Below, one piece after another: positions 1 to 12,160 of a stretch of 64,000 nucleotides of DNA; the stretch's first letter is position 1; every line of letters starts with the position of its first letter. A program made the translations under genes and the position numbers. Source of the stretch: Rhizophagus irregularis (taxonomy: Eukaryota; Glomeromycota; Glomeromycetes; Glomerales; Glomeraceae); contig NC_089446.1 in NCBI RefSeq assembly GCF_026210795.1, positions 930,001 through 994,000 of the forward strand, given 5' to 3'. A model generated the notes under the pieces. It saw only the letters and a program-made list of their open reading frames with translations, searched no databases and was not told the origin of the DNA.

Positions 1-482
1 AATGTGTCTCGATTTTCTAAAATTCACATGTGCAACAACTATCATCTATAATAGGCTAGGTTAGGAAATGTATTCATTTCCCTCTGAATTAATGAGTCAC
101 CCGAACAAATCACAGAAGGCCATCTTGTAGGGCTGGTTACTCAAGAGTCAATTATCTTTATAGGTAAATAAATAAAGCTAAATTCGGAAATAAAAAAAAA
201 AAGAATAAATGAATACTAATTAGGAAATATAACAAAGAATAATGTTGTGAAACTTCTCAAATTAATGTGATTATATCGAATCAATGAATAATAATCCACC
301 AATATTTTAACCGAAGTACAACCTAATTTACTAATGTTACACAGCTTGCATATATAAAGATACGAAGGATACGGTAAATTCTTTAAAATGTTACTACCTG
401 GCTGTTTTTTAATTTTGTAAAGCTTATAGTTTTAAAAATCTCTAACGTATCTATTAAGAGCAACGCTCGTTAAAAAAAAGGT
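1..482. other. intergenic, upstream of first CC gene
   Basis: No coding region is visible. A TATA-like stretch (tatataaag) near 350-359 lies about 130 bases before the ATG at 483 and could be a core promoter element, but this is only a sequence resemblance in an AT-rich background. Confidence 0.3.
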
Positions 483-3092
483 ATGTCAGATCAAAATCAA
501 CAGACCATCGAGCTAGTAGACGACTTACTTACGCGAATAGCTAATAAAGACAAAGAAATTGAATTACTTCGGAAACAAAATAAAAAGTTAAATGATGAAA
601 ACAGTAAATGGCAGAATTACGTTGGTAAAGCAACAACTTTTTCTTTAAATGATAATGATACAAATCACAGCACCCATTTTGCTAAAGATATTGAGAAAGT
701 ACAAAAGATGATTGTAGATTACATCGGAAATCTGAGACCCAAAGTAAACGTAAATTTTGAAGAAGTAAACAAATTATTGCGACTTTATGGATGTTCTGCA
801 CAAGTACAATCTAAAGAAAAATTATCACCAGCAAAAGCTGTTTTACAACGTCATGTGTTTGAAGAAGTCATTAAAAGTGCAAATAAATATTTTTTAAAAT
901 ATGATGGTCCATTATTAAAAAGCAATATTGATAAACAGATTGATGACAGTCAAAGCAAAAAAATCAATGACAGCAAAAGCATTATTGATAAACAAACCAA
1001 TGACAATCAAAGCAAACAAACTGATGACAGCCAACGCAATATTGAAAAGCAAACCAATAATAGCCAAAACAAAAATGCTGATGCCAGCAAAAGCAATATT
1101 GATAAACAAATCAATAACAGTCAAAGCAAAAATACTGATGCCAGCCAAAGCAATATTGATAAACAAATAGATGACAATCAAAGCAATATTGATAGACAAC
1201 CTGACAACAGCCAAATCAATACTAATAAACAGCAAATCAATGGCAATCAAAGCAAAATTAATAGACAACCTGATAATAGCCAAAACAAAAATACTGATGC
1301 CAGTCAAAGTAATATTGATAAACAAACAGGTGACAATCCAAGCAATATTGATAGACAATCTGATAATAGCCAAAGCAAACAAATTGATGACAGCCAAAGC
1401 AAGAAAACTGATGCTGGTCAAAGCAATATTGATGAACAAACAGTTGACAATCAAAGCAATATTAATAGACAACCTGATAACAGCCAAATCAATACTAATA
1501 AACAGCAAATCAATGGCAATCAAAGCAAAATTAATAGACAACCTGATAATAGCCAAAACAAAAATACTGATGCCAGTCAAAGTAATATTGATAAACAAAC
1601 AGATGACAATCCAAGCAATATTGATAGACAACCTGATAACAGCCAAAGCAAACAAATTGATAACAGCCAAAGCAAGAAAACTGATGCTGGTCAAAGCAAT
1701 ATTGATAAACAAACAGATGATAATCAAAGCAATATTGTTAAACCTGATAACAGCCAAATCAATACTAATAAACAACAAACAGATGACAATCAAAGCAATA
1801 TTGATAAACAACCTGATGACAGCCAAATTAATATTGATAAACAACAAAACAATAGAAATCAAAACAATATTGATAGACAACCTGATAACAGCCAAAACAA
1901 AAATACTGATGCTAGCCAAAGCAGTATTAATAAACAAACAGATGACAATCAAAGCAATATTGATAAACAATCTGATAATAGTCAAAACAAAAATACATCT
2001 GATGCCAGCCAAAGTAATATTGATAAACAAACAGATAATAATCATAGCAATATTAATAGACAATCTGATAACAGCCAAACCAATACTGATAAACAACAAA
2101 TCAATGGCAATCAAAGCAATATTAATAGACAATTTGATAATAGCCAAAGCAAAAATACTGATGCCAGCAAAAGTAATACTGATAAACAACAAAGCAATGG
2201 AAATCAAAGCAATATTGATAAACAACCTGATAACAGCCAAATCAATACTGATAAACAACAAATCAATAACAATCAAAACAATATTAATAGACAACCTGAT
2301 AATAGACAACCTGATAATAGACAACCTGATAATAGACAACCTAATAATAGCCAAAGCAAAAATACTGATGCCAGCAAAAGTAATATTGATAAACAAACAG
2401 ATGATAATCAAAGCAATATTGATAAACAATCTGATAATGGCCAAAGCAAACAAATTGATAACAGCCAAAGCAAAAAAACTGATGCTGGTCAAAGCAATAT
2501 TGATAAACAAACCAATGACAGCAAAAGCAATAGTAATAAACAAACAGATGACTTAGAAAGCAGTATTTATAAACAAACTAATGATCTTCTTAAATTAATA
2601 AGGGTATTTTCAACAGAACGTGATGGAACCAATGGTATAATTTCAGCTGGGCCTATTAAAGTGCGTCAGCAAATGTATGGACTTCTAGGCAGTCTTGGAT
2701 TTGCGAATATTATTAAAGATGGACATAAAGAACATCCTGTTATATTAAGTATAAAAAATAAGTTAAATGAATCAATTAATAAGTTTCGCACAATTACAGA
2801 TCCAAAAAAAAGTAAAAAACATGATGATATGGCAACTAATCTAGTACGGGAATTAATTAGAATATGCTTTTTTCGCTTAAAAGTTCAGGAACCAGCTGTT
2901 GAATATAAATGGTTTCCATATAACCATAAAATAGATCCAAATTTGATGGAAGGAAGAGATGATATAGATGAAGATAACAATTCATTAGTTGAATTGTGTT
3001 CCTTTCCTCTATTTGTTTCAAATTATGGTAAACAAGGACAAAAAGTCTATTCACGTGCATACATTGTCTGTCAAGTTAATGGTACTGAGTAA
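483..3092 (+). CDS. coiled-coil (CC) family protein with large Asn/Gln-rich repeat insert
   Basis: Single-exon gene of 869 residues; function unknown. Residues about 1-45 form a short charged coiled coil. Residues 46-140 match the start of the conserved CC-family region (a 'SLNDNDTN' segment where paralogues have 'RLSDxDxNN', then 'LQRHVFEEV'). Residues about 146-690 are a low-complexity Asn/Gln/Asp/Ser/Lys tract built on an 11-residue unit, inserted where paralogues have only about 25 residues. The conserved domain resumes at about 690 ('KVRQQMYGLLGSLGF', 'RLKVQEPAVEY', 'DPNLMEGRDD'). It is convergent with the Hsp70-like gene ending at 4045, as for four other CC genes here, though the gap (about 950 bases) is the widest. 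The composition of the insert is prion-like (inference). After the stop, the +1 frame stays open to 3159 and is Asn/Gly-rich, so the C-terminus may have been shortened by a frameshift. Confidence 0.85.
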   Translation: MSDQNQQTIELVDDLLTRIANKDKEIELLRKQNKKLNDENSKWQNYVGKATTFSLNDNDTNHSTHFAKDIEKVQKMIVDYIGNLRPKVNVNFEEVNKLLRLYGCSAQVQSKEKLSPAKAVLQRHVFEEVIKSANKYFLKYDGPLLKSNIDKQIDDSQSKKINDSKSIIDKQTNDNQSKQTDDSQRNIEKQTNNSQNKNADASKSNIDKQINNSQSKNTDASQSNIDKQIDDNQSNIDRQPDNSQINTNKQQINGNQSKINRQPDNSQNKNTDASQSNIDKQTGDNPSNIDRQSDNSQSKQIDDSQSKKTDAGQSNIDEQTVDNQSNINRQPDNSQINTNKQQINGNQSKINRQPDNSQNKNTDASQSNIDKQTDDNPSNIDRQPDNSQSKQIDNSQSKKTDAGQSNIDKQTDDNQSNIVKPDNSQINTNKQQTDDNQSNIDKQPDDSQINIDKQQNNRNQNNIDRQPDNSQNKNTDASQSSINKQTDDNQSNIDKQSDNSQNKNTSDASQSNIDKQTDNNHSNINRQSDNSQTNTDKQQINGNQSNINRQFDNSQSKNTDASKSNTDKQQSNGNQSNIDKQPDNSQINTDKQQINNNQNNINRQPDNRQPDNRQPDNRQPNNSQSKNTDASKSNIDKQTDDNQSNIDKQSDNGQSKQIDNSQSKKTDAGQSNIDKQTNDSKSNSNKQTDDLESSIYKQTNDLLKLIRVFSTERDGTNGIISAGPIKVRQQMYGLLGSLGFANIIKDGHKEHPVILSIKNKLNESINKFRTITDPKKSKKHDDMATNLVRELIRICFFRLKVQEPAVEYKWFPYNHKIDPNLMEGRDDIDEDNNSLVELCSFPLFVSNYGKQGQKVYSRAYIVCQVNGTE
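919..2549 (+). repeat. 33-bp coding minisatellite (Asn/Gln-rich, about 49 degenerate units)
   Basis: The basic unit is 33 bases encoding QSNIDKQTDDN, with variants such as QSNIDRQPDNS and a 12-residue form with a doubled Gln. A run of four 15-base units (about 2288-2347) encodes RQPDN repeated. Because the unit is a multiple of three and lacks stop-like triplets, the other + frame and one - frame are also open over much of the tract. Those long ORFs are shadows. Confidence 0.95.
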
Positions 3093-4044
3093 TCATGGCG
3101 ATAATAGCAATCAAGGGCCACATGTTAATCGAGATGGTGGAAATTCAGGTAACAACTAACAAGATAATTTGGGTGGTAGGGTGATAGCCTAGCCAAGGAG
3201 GAAATCAATAGATTCTGAAAATAGTCGAAATTTATCCTTTTTTTTTTATTTAAATATATATATAATAAACGAGTAAATTTATTGGTGAGACTCGCCTTCC
3301 TAAATTAATTTTGATTGGTTAATCCTTGATTGGCTAATTATTTTACTTTGAAATTTTTCGTTTAAAAAATTCTGTCGGCAAACAACACATTTTTTAAAGC
3401 ACTTCATTTTATATTATAGAAATATCGAAATTTATTTGATAAATATATGGTTATAAAAATCATTTATTGTATGTTATTACTAATTGAATAGAAAAACTTT
3501 GTTCGATTATTTATTTTTAATAGGACTAGTAATAATGATACAAAATAAAAAGTGAAGCCTGTCAATGTCAAGATTATAATGAAATAATTAATGAAAAAAA
3601 TTGAAGGATGAAATCCCAAAGGAAAGAACAAAAAGAGACTGTTAAAGAACAAAAATGACAATACTCAAAGAAAACGAAGAAAATGATGAAACCCATAAAA
3701 TAAGAATGAATAAAGTTAGTAAGGAATGATAAAAAAATAAAAAAAGACAAAAAGAAAATGTACCTTTAATTGAGTTTTATTCTCTCAAAGTATAAAATTA
3801 AAAAGAAAAATAAAAAAAAATGTCAAATAACGAAAAAAAAATATACAAAAGAAAAATATACAACGAAGATTGAAAAGAGAAAAACGAAAGAAAAAAAGAG
3901 AACGAAGAAAAAAGGGTGACTAAAAAAGGGGGAAGAGAATCGAAACAATAAACGAACGAGTCGAACGAGGATAATTTTGAATTTAATCAGCCAATCAAAA
4001 AATGGTAAGTTCGTCACGTGATGAGGTGAATCAAAATTATGCTT
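3093..4044. other. intergenic between convergent CC and Hsp70 genes; purine-rich tract
   Basis: No gene is supported. From about 3560 to 3970 the + strand is strikingly A/G-rich (long aaaag/gaaa runs), so the - strand shows Phe-rich shadow ORFs with no family resemblance. Confidence 0.6.
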
Positions 4045-6094
4045 TTAATTATCTAAGTCAAACTTGAAAATAGCTTTATAACTTTGACCAGTAAGTTCAT
4101 TTTTTGAAGTAGCAGTAATTTCCATATTTCCAAAAGTTATTCCAAATAACACAGGTCTATCGAGACCTGAACCAGGAAGATCAATATGAAGTTTTCCTAA
4201 AAGCTCCATGCCAGGATCATCGCAATATTCTGCTTCATACTCTTTAGTATAGTATAAACAATGAATCATTTCATTTTGCTCGGAATGAATCGGTACACGA
4301 GACCTTTTAATTTCCTGATTAATATTTATTTTAGTGCCACGTCTAACTAAACATTGAAATTTTTCAATAAATCCATCTTGAGTTTTTCTATGTACAGGAT
4401 CTTCCCTTTCCTAAACAAATATAAAGTTTTTTTAAAAAGTAGTTGAAATAAATATTGTAAATGAAAATAGAACTTGCCCATTTAGTCGCGGTTTTAATTC
4501 CATACGTATATTTAAGAACTCTTGAAGAAATAACGCATTTCATATTTTCATTATTTCCTACAGTATTCAAATCATTTAATCTTATAGATAATCCGTAAAT
4601 TACTGCTCCACGTGAAATTGCTGCCATAGGTTGAATAGGTACTGAAATATCATTTATTCGAGGACTAAATTCTTGTTTAATTCTTTTTTGTAAATATTTT
4701 GATTCACTGAAACCTCCAACTAAAAACATTGCAGAACAAGTTTCTTGAGCATTATCTAGTTGAACTTTTATCAGCTTGAGAATTTTTCGGACAACAGGCT
4801 CGAATATCGATTTCATAGTTTCAAAATCAATTTCGATTACCCATTCATTTTTTTCTAAAGTTTCTCTGATATCATCATCAACAATATATTGCTGTTCTAA
4901 GATCGGAATCGTATCTCGAATATCCAACTCATATAAAAAATCCGGATCATCTCCTGTAAAAGAAATTTTACCATATTTACAAAACTGTTGTATCAAATAT
5001 TGCATTTGATCATAGTTATTATCTCTAAGCAAGTCCATAGGTTCATCTCCAAGTGTCTTTCGTAAATATTTAACAAATTCATCATCGATAAAAGTACTTC
5101 CACAACAATCGCCTGCTCTTTCAGTTATTTCGCTCAATTGTTCGTTGTTTATAAATTTATGAGTTGTTAAGTCTACTGTACCACCACCACAGTCAACTAT
5201 CATAAAATTAGCTTTTGTAAAAATTATATGTAAATTAATAAATTATAATGTTATAATGTTTATAATCAAAATTAAAAAAAGAACAACATACTTCCTGGTT
5301 GTGCAAAATTCTGTTTTTCAAGGTTTTTCATGCAATATACAGCAGCTGCTTCAGCTAAAAAAAAAAAATCCTAATTTAGAAATCCAAGAATATTATAGAA
5401 ATTTTGAATATTCTTACGTTCTGTAGTAAATTGCAAATTTGTTGAGCATGCTTCTTTAATTAATTCTGCATCAAATGCACATATTCTCATGATCGCTTTT
5501 GACTTTTCGGAAAATTCTGCAGGAACGGTGAGAATCAGAAGGACATTCTCGAAATATTCGATCTTTGGCCATCGTATCCCGACAGTTTCTTTAATTACCT
5601 TGAAAATTCATTTACATATATATGCAATAATATAATAAAAAAATTAAACTTAAAAAATCGATTTTTTGAAACATCGACAACCATGAAAAAAATTTTTTTT
5701 TTTATTTTAAATATACCTTGCTGATTTCCCTAAGATAGTCGGTAATAGCTTTTTTATATTCAACTGGAAGATTTGGTTTTAATTTGTCCGATAAATCTTC
5801 CAAATATAATTTGAACAATTCAACAGGTCTATTTCTTTCATTGTTTTGTCCTCTGTTTCGACGATTGGGCTTTTTGGCCATAGCTGGGGCACCCCATAAT
5901 TTTACATTGTATGTATCATCATACTGAAGAACTGTATTGGTTTTTAATTGACCTACTTCCCCGTGCCAATTATCATTAGAACAAACATTTCTTTCATTGC
6001 AAACATGACAATATGCAAATCCAGAGTAAGTTGTTCCAAAATCTAATCCAACCACAACGCGAATATTATTTTCTAGAAAATTAGTATCTTCCAT
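4045..6094 (-). CDS. HSPA12-like Hsp70 family ATPase (subtype A)
   Basis: Five exons by splice-site and phase matching: 5717-6094, 5418-5598, 5292-5354, 4478-5211, 4045-4410; 573 residues. Actin-fold ATPase signatures are present: phosphate-1 DFGTTYS at about 18-24, a TEPEAAA segment spliced across exons 2-3, phosphate-2 VDCGGGTVDLTT at about 213-224, and an adenosine-type LVGGFSESKYLQKRI motif. The last exon encodes the C-terminal beta-rich region. The family is known as atypical cytosolic Hsp70s; chaperone or regulatory activity here is inferred. The intron after the 'ATKW' codons starts with GC, not GT. The gene is convergent with the CC gene at 483-3092 and head-to-head with the Hsp70 at 6409 (314 bases between the ATGs). 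It is closely related to the genes at 14.1, 26.0 and 28.5 kb. Confidence 0.9.
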
Positions 6095-6408
6095 ATTGGT
6101 TTGGAATAAATTTGACTCAAGAATTTTCTTTTAAGGGGATACAATGGTCATCATATATAGCGGGCTATAGGAGTACAATGTTTATTTACGGAAAATTTTC
6201 CGGGAAATTTTCATTTTATTTGTTGTTATCACAAATTTAATTAAGAAATGATGAACATTGAAGGACCTCTATAAAAATCATGCATTTTCTCAACCAAAAG
6301 GAATTAAACATCCGCTTACAGGCAATGACAGTTACACAACAAATTTATTAAAATTGAATAAGCGGGCCATAAATCATTACTTATAAATTTTCATGCCATT
6401 TATTAAAA
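6095..6408. promoter_or_regulatory. shared divergent promoter region of two Hsp70-like genes
   Basis: The 314 bases between two opposed start codons contain no ORF and must hold the 5' leaders and promoters of both genes. No clear heat-shock element array was found by eye. Confidence 0.5.
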
Positions 6409-8650
6409 ATGGCTGCAACAAATGACATTCGTATAGTAGCTGCTATTGGTATTTAACAACATTTTAATGCTCGTTTTTTCAATAAAATTTCAAAAAAGCT
6501 CACATATAAATTTTATTAAAAAAAAACAATTAATTTCGTATTAGATTTTGGGTGTACTTATTCGGTATGTTAATTTAAAAATAAATACTCACTAAATAAA
6601 AAGAATTCTAACTACTTGTGCCCATAAATAGGGTTTTGCATGCGCACACAAAGACAGTCCCGAGGAAATATATGTTCAAGATTATGATGGAGGAAATCTT
6701 GAAACGCCTACTGTACTTAAATATGATAAGGATTTTAACGTAATATCATGGGGAATTCCAGCATTGGCAGAACGAACAATTCGAAGAAAAAGTAATGCAG
6801 CGGATGACTCAAAATCAGTGGAATTATTTAAATTACATTTAGGAAATATTGAAGAAAAACCATACTTACCAGAAGGGTTAGATTATAAGAAAGCTATCAC
6901 GGATTATTTACACGAGATTGGTAAAATGATGAAAAATTACTTGTCCGATAAATATAAATATTTAGACTTTCATGATCAAGTTATTATTATTTTGACGGTA
7001 GGTATATTTATTTTTAAATTACAATCTAAAATTTAAATTAAACCTTTATGGTTGTAGATACCCGCTGAATTTGATAATAATGCAATAGCAATTCTGCGGC
7101 AATGCGCTTTCGAAGCTAAATTAACGGATGCAAGAAATAGTAGAAATTTAAAATTTATTACGGAACGTAAGAAACTTTCAAAATATATATATTCGTGTTT
7201 CGTTATAATCTATCTTGGTCTAAATTTTTTTGTTACCAATTTGTTAATACGAAGCCGAAGCTGCTGCAATTCATTGTATGAATTCTTTAAGTGGAAATGG
7301 AATAAAACCAGGAGGTAATGTATTCTTTGACTTGATCATCATCTCCGATGTTCAAACAAGTTCTAATCAGTTATTTCACAAATGTAGATTCATTCATGAT
7401 CGTTGATTGTGGTGGTGGAACAGTAGATTTAACAACACGACAACTTTTAGTTGATTATACACTCGGTGAAATAACAGAGCGTATGGGAGACTTTTGTGGT
7501 TCTAGTTATGTTGATAAAGAATTTATTAAGTTTCTTGAAAGAAAAGTTGGAAAGTCCACAATTGAAAATTTAAAGAACAATCATTATCGTCAAATGCAAT
7601 ATTTAATCCAAGAGTTCTGTAGAAGAATTAAATTACCTTTTACAGGAGATGATGATGCAGAAATATCTGAAGTAGATATTGAAGGTAAAATATACATATA
7701 CTTAAAAATGAACGTACAAAGCTATTAAAATCCACTTTTAATTTTGTTGTTTAGAACTTTGTCCAACGTTAAAGCAATATTGCAAAGGTAGTGAACTTGA
7801 AATAATGGAAGAATTAGAATGGGTTATTGAACTCACATCTGAAGAGGTTAAAAATATGTTTGATCCTATCATTGCAAGAATTATTCGATTAATCCGAGGC
7901 CAACTAAATTTAAACAGTGATTGTTCTGCAATTATATTGGTCGGTGGCTTCAGTGAATCAAAATATTTACAGAAGAGAATTAAACAAGAATTTAATCATC
8001 AAGTAAAAAGTATTTCAGTTCCAATTCATCCCATGTTAGCAGTAGTTAAAGGAGGTAATTATAAAAAATAGTTCTTTTAAATTCTATTATTAAATCTGTT
8101 CTAATTTTTTTTTCTATATTATCAGCTGTTCAATTTGGTATTAAAGAACATGTGATCACAAATCGTATTTTAAAATGGACGTATGGTAATATTCATTATT
8201 AATTAATCATTATTTTATTTTTTTAATTTATGTAATGTTATCTAATGTGTTTCTTTAGGAACTGATATTGTTCGTAAGTGGGAACCAGATGATCCATTAT
8301 CTAAAAAATTACCGAATGGTATGGTAAAAGTTTTCCATACATTAGTCGAGAAAGGAACACTGCTTACGAGCCAAGATAAAGATAAATATACAACAACTTT
8401 CAAACCGTTTTCTCTATTTCAAAGGAAAGTTTCATTTAATATGTATATTACATCTAAATCCGACGTTAAATATTGCGATGAAGAAGATGTAAGATTACTT
8501 AATAGTTGGGAAATCGATATACCAATTTTAGATGATTTCGACGATCAGAAGATTTTATTCACGTTAAATTTTAACAATATAGAAATTTTAGCAACAGCCG
8601 AAAATCAAAAAACTAAGGATAAATACCAAGTATTATTTAAATATGAATAA
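6409..8650 (+). CDS. HSPA12-like Hsp70 family ATPase (subtype C)
   Basis: Nine exons: 6409-6448, 6546-6565, 6632-6997, 7058-7166, 7255-7314, 7388-7684, 7755-8054, 8126-8185, 8259-8650; 547 residues, all phases consistent. The 20-base second exon encodes most of the phosphate-1 motif, here DFGCTYS (Cys for the usual Thr). Phosphate-2 VDCGGGTVDLTT lies at about 205-216. The adenosine motif LVGGFSESKYLQKRI is in exon 7. Compared with subtype C relatives at 38.3 and 43.0 kb it has two extra introns in the second half of the ATPase domain. It is head-to-head with the gene at 4045-6094 and forms the third member of module 1. The Thr-to-Cys change in a nucleotide-contacting loop may lower ATPase activity (inference). 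Confidence 0.88.
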
Positions 8651-10121
8651 TGAAATACTATTACTTTATAGTGTATATTATTGTGTATGCTGTATGCATG
8701 TTCACGTATTTGTCGGAGCGAATATTTCACCCGTAATTTATTAGTCAAAATCTCTATATATTTAACTATGTTTTGTTAGTTTGGATTCCTTTTCGGTACA
8801 AGTACATTCTATTTTCTTTTGTATTTATTTTCTTTTGTATTTAATTTCTTAGGATTATGGAAATAAGTTTAATTTTTGTTTACTTTTTGTCATGCATCAT
8901 TATTACCGTTAAAATTACCTCGAATTATTAAATATTTTACCTATTTTTTCTGAAAAAATCATGTATAATTTTACATTTTAATAAATTTTGTAACATTATT
9001 ACTTAAGTGCCATTTTTATTAAATTTATAATTTCTTAAACATTTTAAAAATAAAAAAAAAACTTTAAATAGTATTCTTCGCGAGGGACTGCAAAGGATTA
9101 AAATTAAATTTCCATTTATGACAGTGATAATTTTCTTTTGCAAATATCCAGTCATTTTAGCAAAGAATAAGAAGGGAATATTTACAAAAGTATTTTTTTT
9201 TTTCATAGATACACACGATCTCGGGTAACTAGTATGTATTATTATATCAGATATGTATTGATTTTATGTGGTTATGAAATTTATACAAACATAGACCATG
9301 TTCTTTAATTAGATCTCGTAGAATTTCTGAAACGTCAACTTTAAGAACATGTTCGGTACAAAAATATTAAAAATTTATATAAAAAAGCTCTATGTTACTT
9401 ACATAAATAATAAATTAGTAAATCAAACTCAGTATAACTAGAATATTTTTTAGGCATTGAATCTTATGATCCATAACAAACAAAAGTAGAGAACATGCAT
9501 TGATACTCCCGGTAGATTATATTTATGCATATTTATCGTCACCTTGTATAATCAGTGATTTATAACGTCCGACGAAGAAATTTCTCAAATCAACCCGTAG
9601 AGAAATGGGATCAATTTTAACATTCAAAATAAAATTCTGCATATAATTATGAAAACCTTAGGCCTTAGCCTTTCACTTTTTTGCCATCTAGAGGACAGAT
9701 TCTATTACCATTACTAGAGTGGCAATATTTTGGACTCAATATATTGTCTTTGAAAGCGGTTAGATTTTATGCGCAGGAATTTGATTTTAACTTTATTTTT
9801 AGTTAATTTTATCATGTGCGATTTCGTCAAAGAGAATCAGCACGTCAAAAAGGAATCCGATAATAGTAATTTTGTGGCCAATCTGATCACTGGATAGCGA
9901 AAAAATGGAGAAATAATTAAAAAAAATTAGATTATAAAAGTGAAAATTAGCAATACTAATTAGTTGTAGGTTATTTTGGATCATACTTTGATGCAGGTGG
10001 CTATACCAAGTATAAGTTAAATATATATTTTCATCCTTCTTTCAAGATATAAAGAAGATTTCATATTTTTTTTTCATAATGTCATAACGTTAATAATACT
10101 GACCGCTCGGTAATCATATTT
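8651..10121. other. intergenic, no supported gene
   Basis: AT-rich sequence downstream of the Hsp70 gene. Short ORFs on either strand are Phe/Lys-rich and resemble no family in the window. Confidence 0.6.
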
Positions 10122-10140
10122 AATGGTCATATCGATACTA

Positions 10141-12160
10141 AGAATATCTAATGAAGGAAGTGGCAACATTTTTGTGTGGAACGAGGTTTTATTAATTATG
10201 GAGGTGGTGAACTTCTGTGGTACAAGCGTTTAAAAGAGAAAGTATGTGAGGATGCAAATTCTAGAGAAATTAAAAACAAATATAAAGTCAATATGGCGGA
10301 AGAAAAACTAGTAGAATGTTTGAAATTAGATGATGTGGCTTCTAGGAAAAAAGATAAAATAATCACGTGGAACGAAAAAGAAGGCATAGTATTTTGTAAA
10401 TATAAACGTAAATCTAAAAGTAAAGGATGGAATGGTTTAGGGATACATTATACGATAGATGAATCAAAAACGAATAATGATTTTGATTCTCCTTGGTTAA
10501 AGAAGTGCGCAGGATGTTATAAAAATATTTCTAGAAATAGAGAGGACGATGTTTGTTTAATACCTTGTAATATTGGAGATGAATTAAGTAGAGAAATAAA
10601 AACAAGATAACACAAAATGAATTGTCAAGTAATAAAGGAAGTGTGAAACCATTTGAAAGTCTGTCTGATATCATCGATAAAAATAATATTTTAATTACTA
10701 AGAAATATAAAGAATTAAATGAAGATACAAAAATGGAAGATGTAAGGGAAGCTGAATTTTTGCTTTGGTTAAATTATATATGTGTAAATAAAGAAAATTT
10801 CGTTTGGGAAAATTTCGATGAGTTAGTTAATAAATGGAGCGATATCGATAAAGTAACGATTACGGCAATGTCAATATTTAAATATAATAACAATATAGAA
10901 GGAAACAGATATAAGAAAATTTTTAATACAAATTTAAAATTTAGTATTAACGAAGATATGAATGAAATGAAAAGAATTTTAATCACATTAATTATCACTA
11001 TAGGATTATTGCCAGATGATAAGTACGTCAACATCGAAATTAATAAAAAATTTATTATAGAATTAGAAATATTTAAGAATGAGACAAGTAATAGGAGAAA
11101 GATAGATTACAAAAACTATACTTTATTAAAGTTTTTACATCAGATAATATCGGAAAAAAAATTACAAGTTAATTGGAGCCATAATGATTTCGAAGATATA
11201 TCAGATTTTAATGTGAAAATCGAAGGAATGAAAAAGGAACTTATGAAAAATGCATCTTCGATGTTAGACATTGGAATTATCTGGAGTAATATATTAGTTG
11301 ATGAGTATAATCTGCGTTGGAATAATTTTATAATTGAAGGTTGCTATAGAAAATGGGCCAAAGATCTTAGTTATCTTAACAATAAGGCAGAAATGATGCT
11401 ATTAAAGCAATTAGAACAATTATTTGTTATTAATATAAGTTTCGATATTAATTGGCAAATTTCGTTTATGCTAATTCGTAACGAAATTAAAGTACTAAAT
11501 TCATCAACTAGTGCGATGGATACTCAAACTAGAGTTTTTAGAATTAAAAATTTCATTCAATCGTTACCAACTTACGATGTTTTGTATCAAAGGAGAGTTT
11601 AAGGGGTTTCATCAAATAAATGTGTAAATGAAGTGGAAACATGGGACTATTTATGGAAGTGTACGGAAAATAAATGTGTTTTATTTGATTTATGGAAAGA
11701 AGCAGTTAACGTTTTTACAGAAAATGGGGATGGACGGAGGCAATTTTATGATTTGGTCACGCTAAAATTAAGATTGTTTCCGTTAGAAAATTTATTATAT
11801 GAGATTACGCATGGGATAATTAATTTTAAAATTTGAAAGTATAAACATTGTAAGGTTGAGGATACAAGGTTGTTGATGATTCAGTGATCTATATATGATA
11901 ATTGTATACGAGGATAATTTTCAAAATAAAAAAAAATTCAGAAAATAGTAAAATTATTAAAAAAATTTAGATTAGAAAAATTAAAAAATGGTTTAATGAT
12001 AATTTAAGGTAGTAGGAAAAAGTACTACACGTTACTGTATGGAGTAACGGTTTTAGCATGGAGGGAAGTAATTTCGTTACCAAACTTTAGATATATTTTA
12101 TATATTTGTATGTTCTTTATCATATAATTAATAAGTATCTCATTTTACCAAAAAAAAAAA
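10141..12160 (+). mobile_element. 5'-truncated LINE (non-LTR retrotransposon) with poly-A tail and 19-bp target duplication
   Basis: The 19-base direct repeat aatggtcatatcgatacta occurs at 10122-10140 and again at 12161-12179, exactly bracketing the element. The right copy is preceded by an A-tract (about 12150-12160). A target-site duplication of this length plus poly-A is the hallmark of target-primed LINE insertion. The perfect duplication suggests a fairly recent insertion. Only a C-terminal part of the coding region is present, so the copy is truncated at its 5' end. I did not see reverse-transcriptase motifs in what remains. Confidence 0.8.
10176..11836 (+). pseudogene. remnant of LINE ORF (C-terminal part)
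   Basis: Three open segments lie in the element: 10176-10610, about 10592-11602, and a segment that continues the same frame after the stop at 11602 to 11836. The first ends in a Cys-containing segment (WLKKCAGC, then CLIPC). The last contains ETWDYLWKC, resembling the short zinc-binding region found near the C-terminus of many LINE polyproteins (known pattern, recalled, not searched). The reading frame is broken twice, so the copy is unlikely to be active. It might instead be an unrelated decayed host gene carried between the duplications, but the poly-A and target duplication favour a LINE. Confidence 0.55.

Noticed and set aside
915-2543. 542-residue - strand ORF rich in Ile/Leu/Phe, looking like a membrane protein
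   Set aside because: It is the complement of the 33-bp Asn/Gln minisatellite. Its hydrophobic repeat arises because Asn/Gln codons read as Ile/Leu/Val on the other strand, and it has no match to conserved parts of the family.
928-2556. + strand ORFs in a second frame (Ile/Lys/Met-rich repeats)
   Set aside because: Shadow frames of the same minisatellite. Only the 483-3092 frame continues into the conserved domain on both sides.
3464-4017. Phe-rich - strand ORFs that look like membrane peptides
   Set aside because: They mirror the purine-rich tract on the + strand and have no family resemblance or start context.
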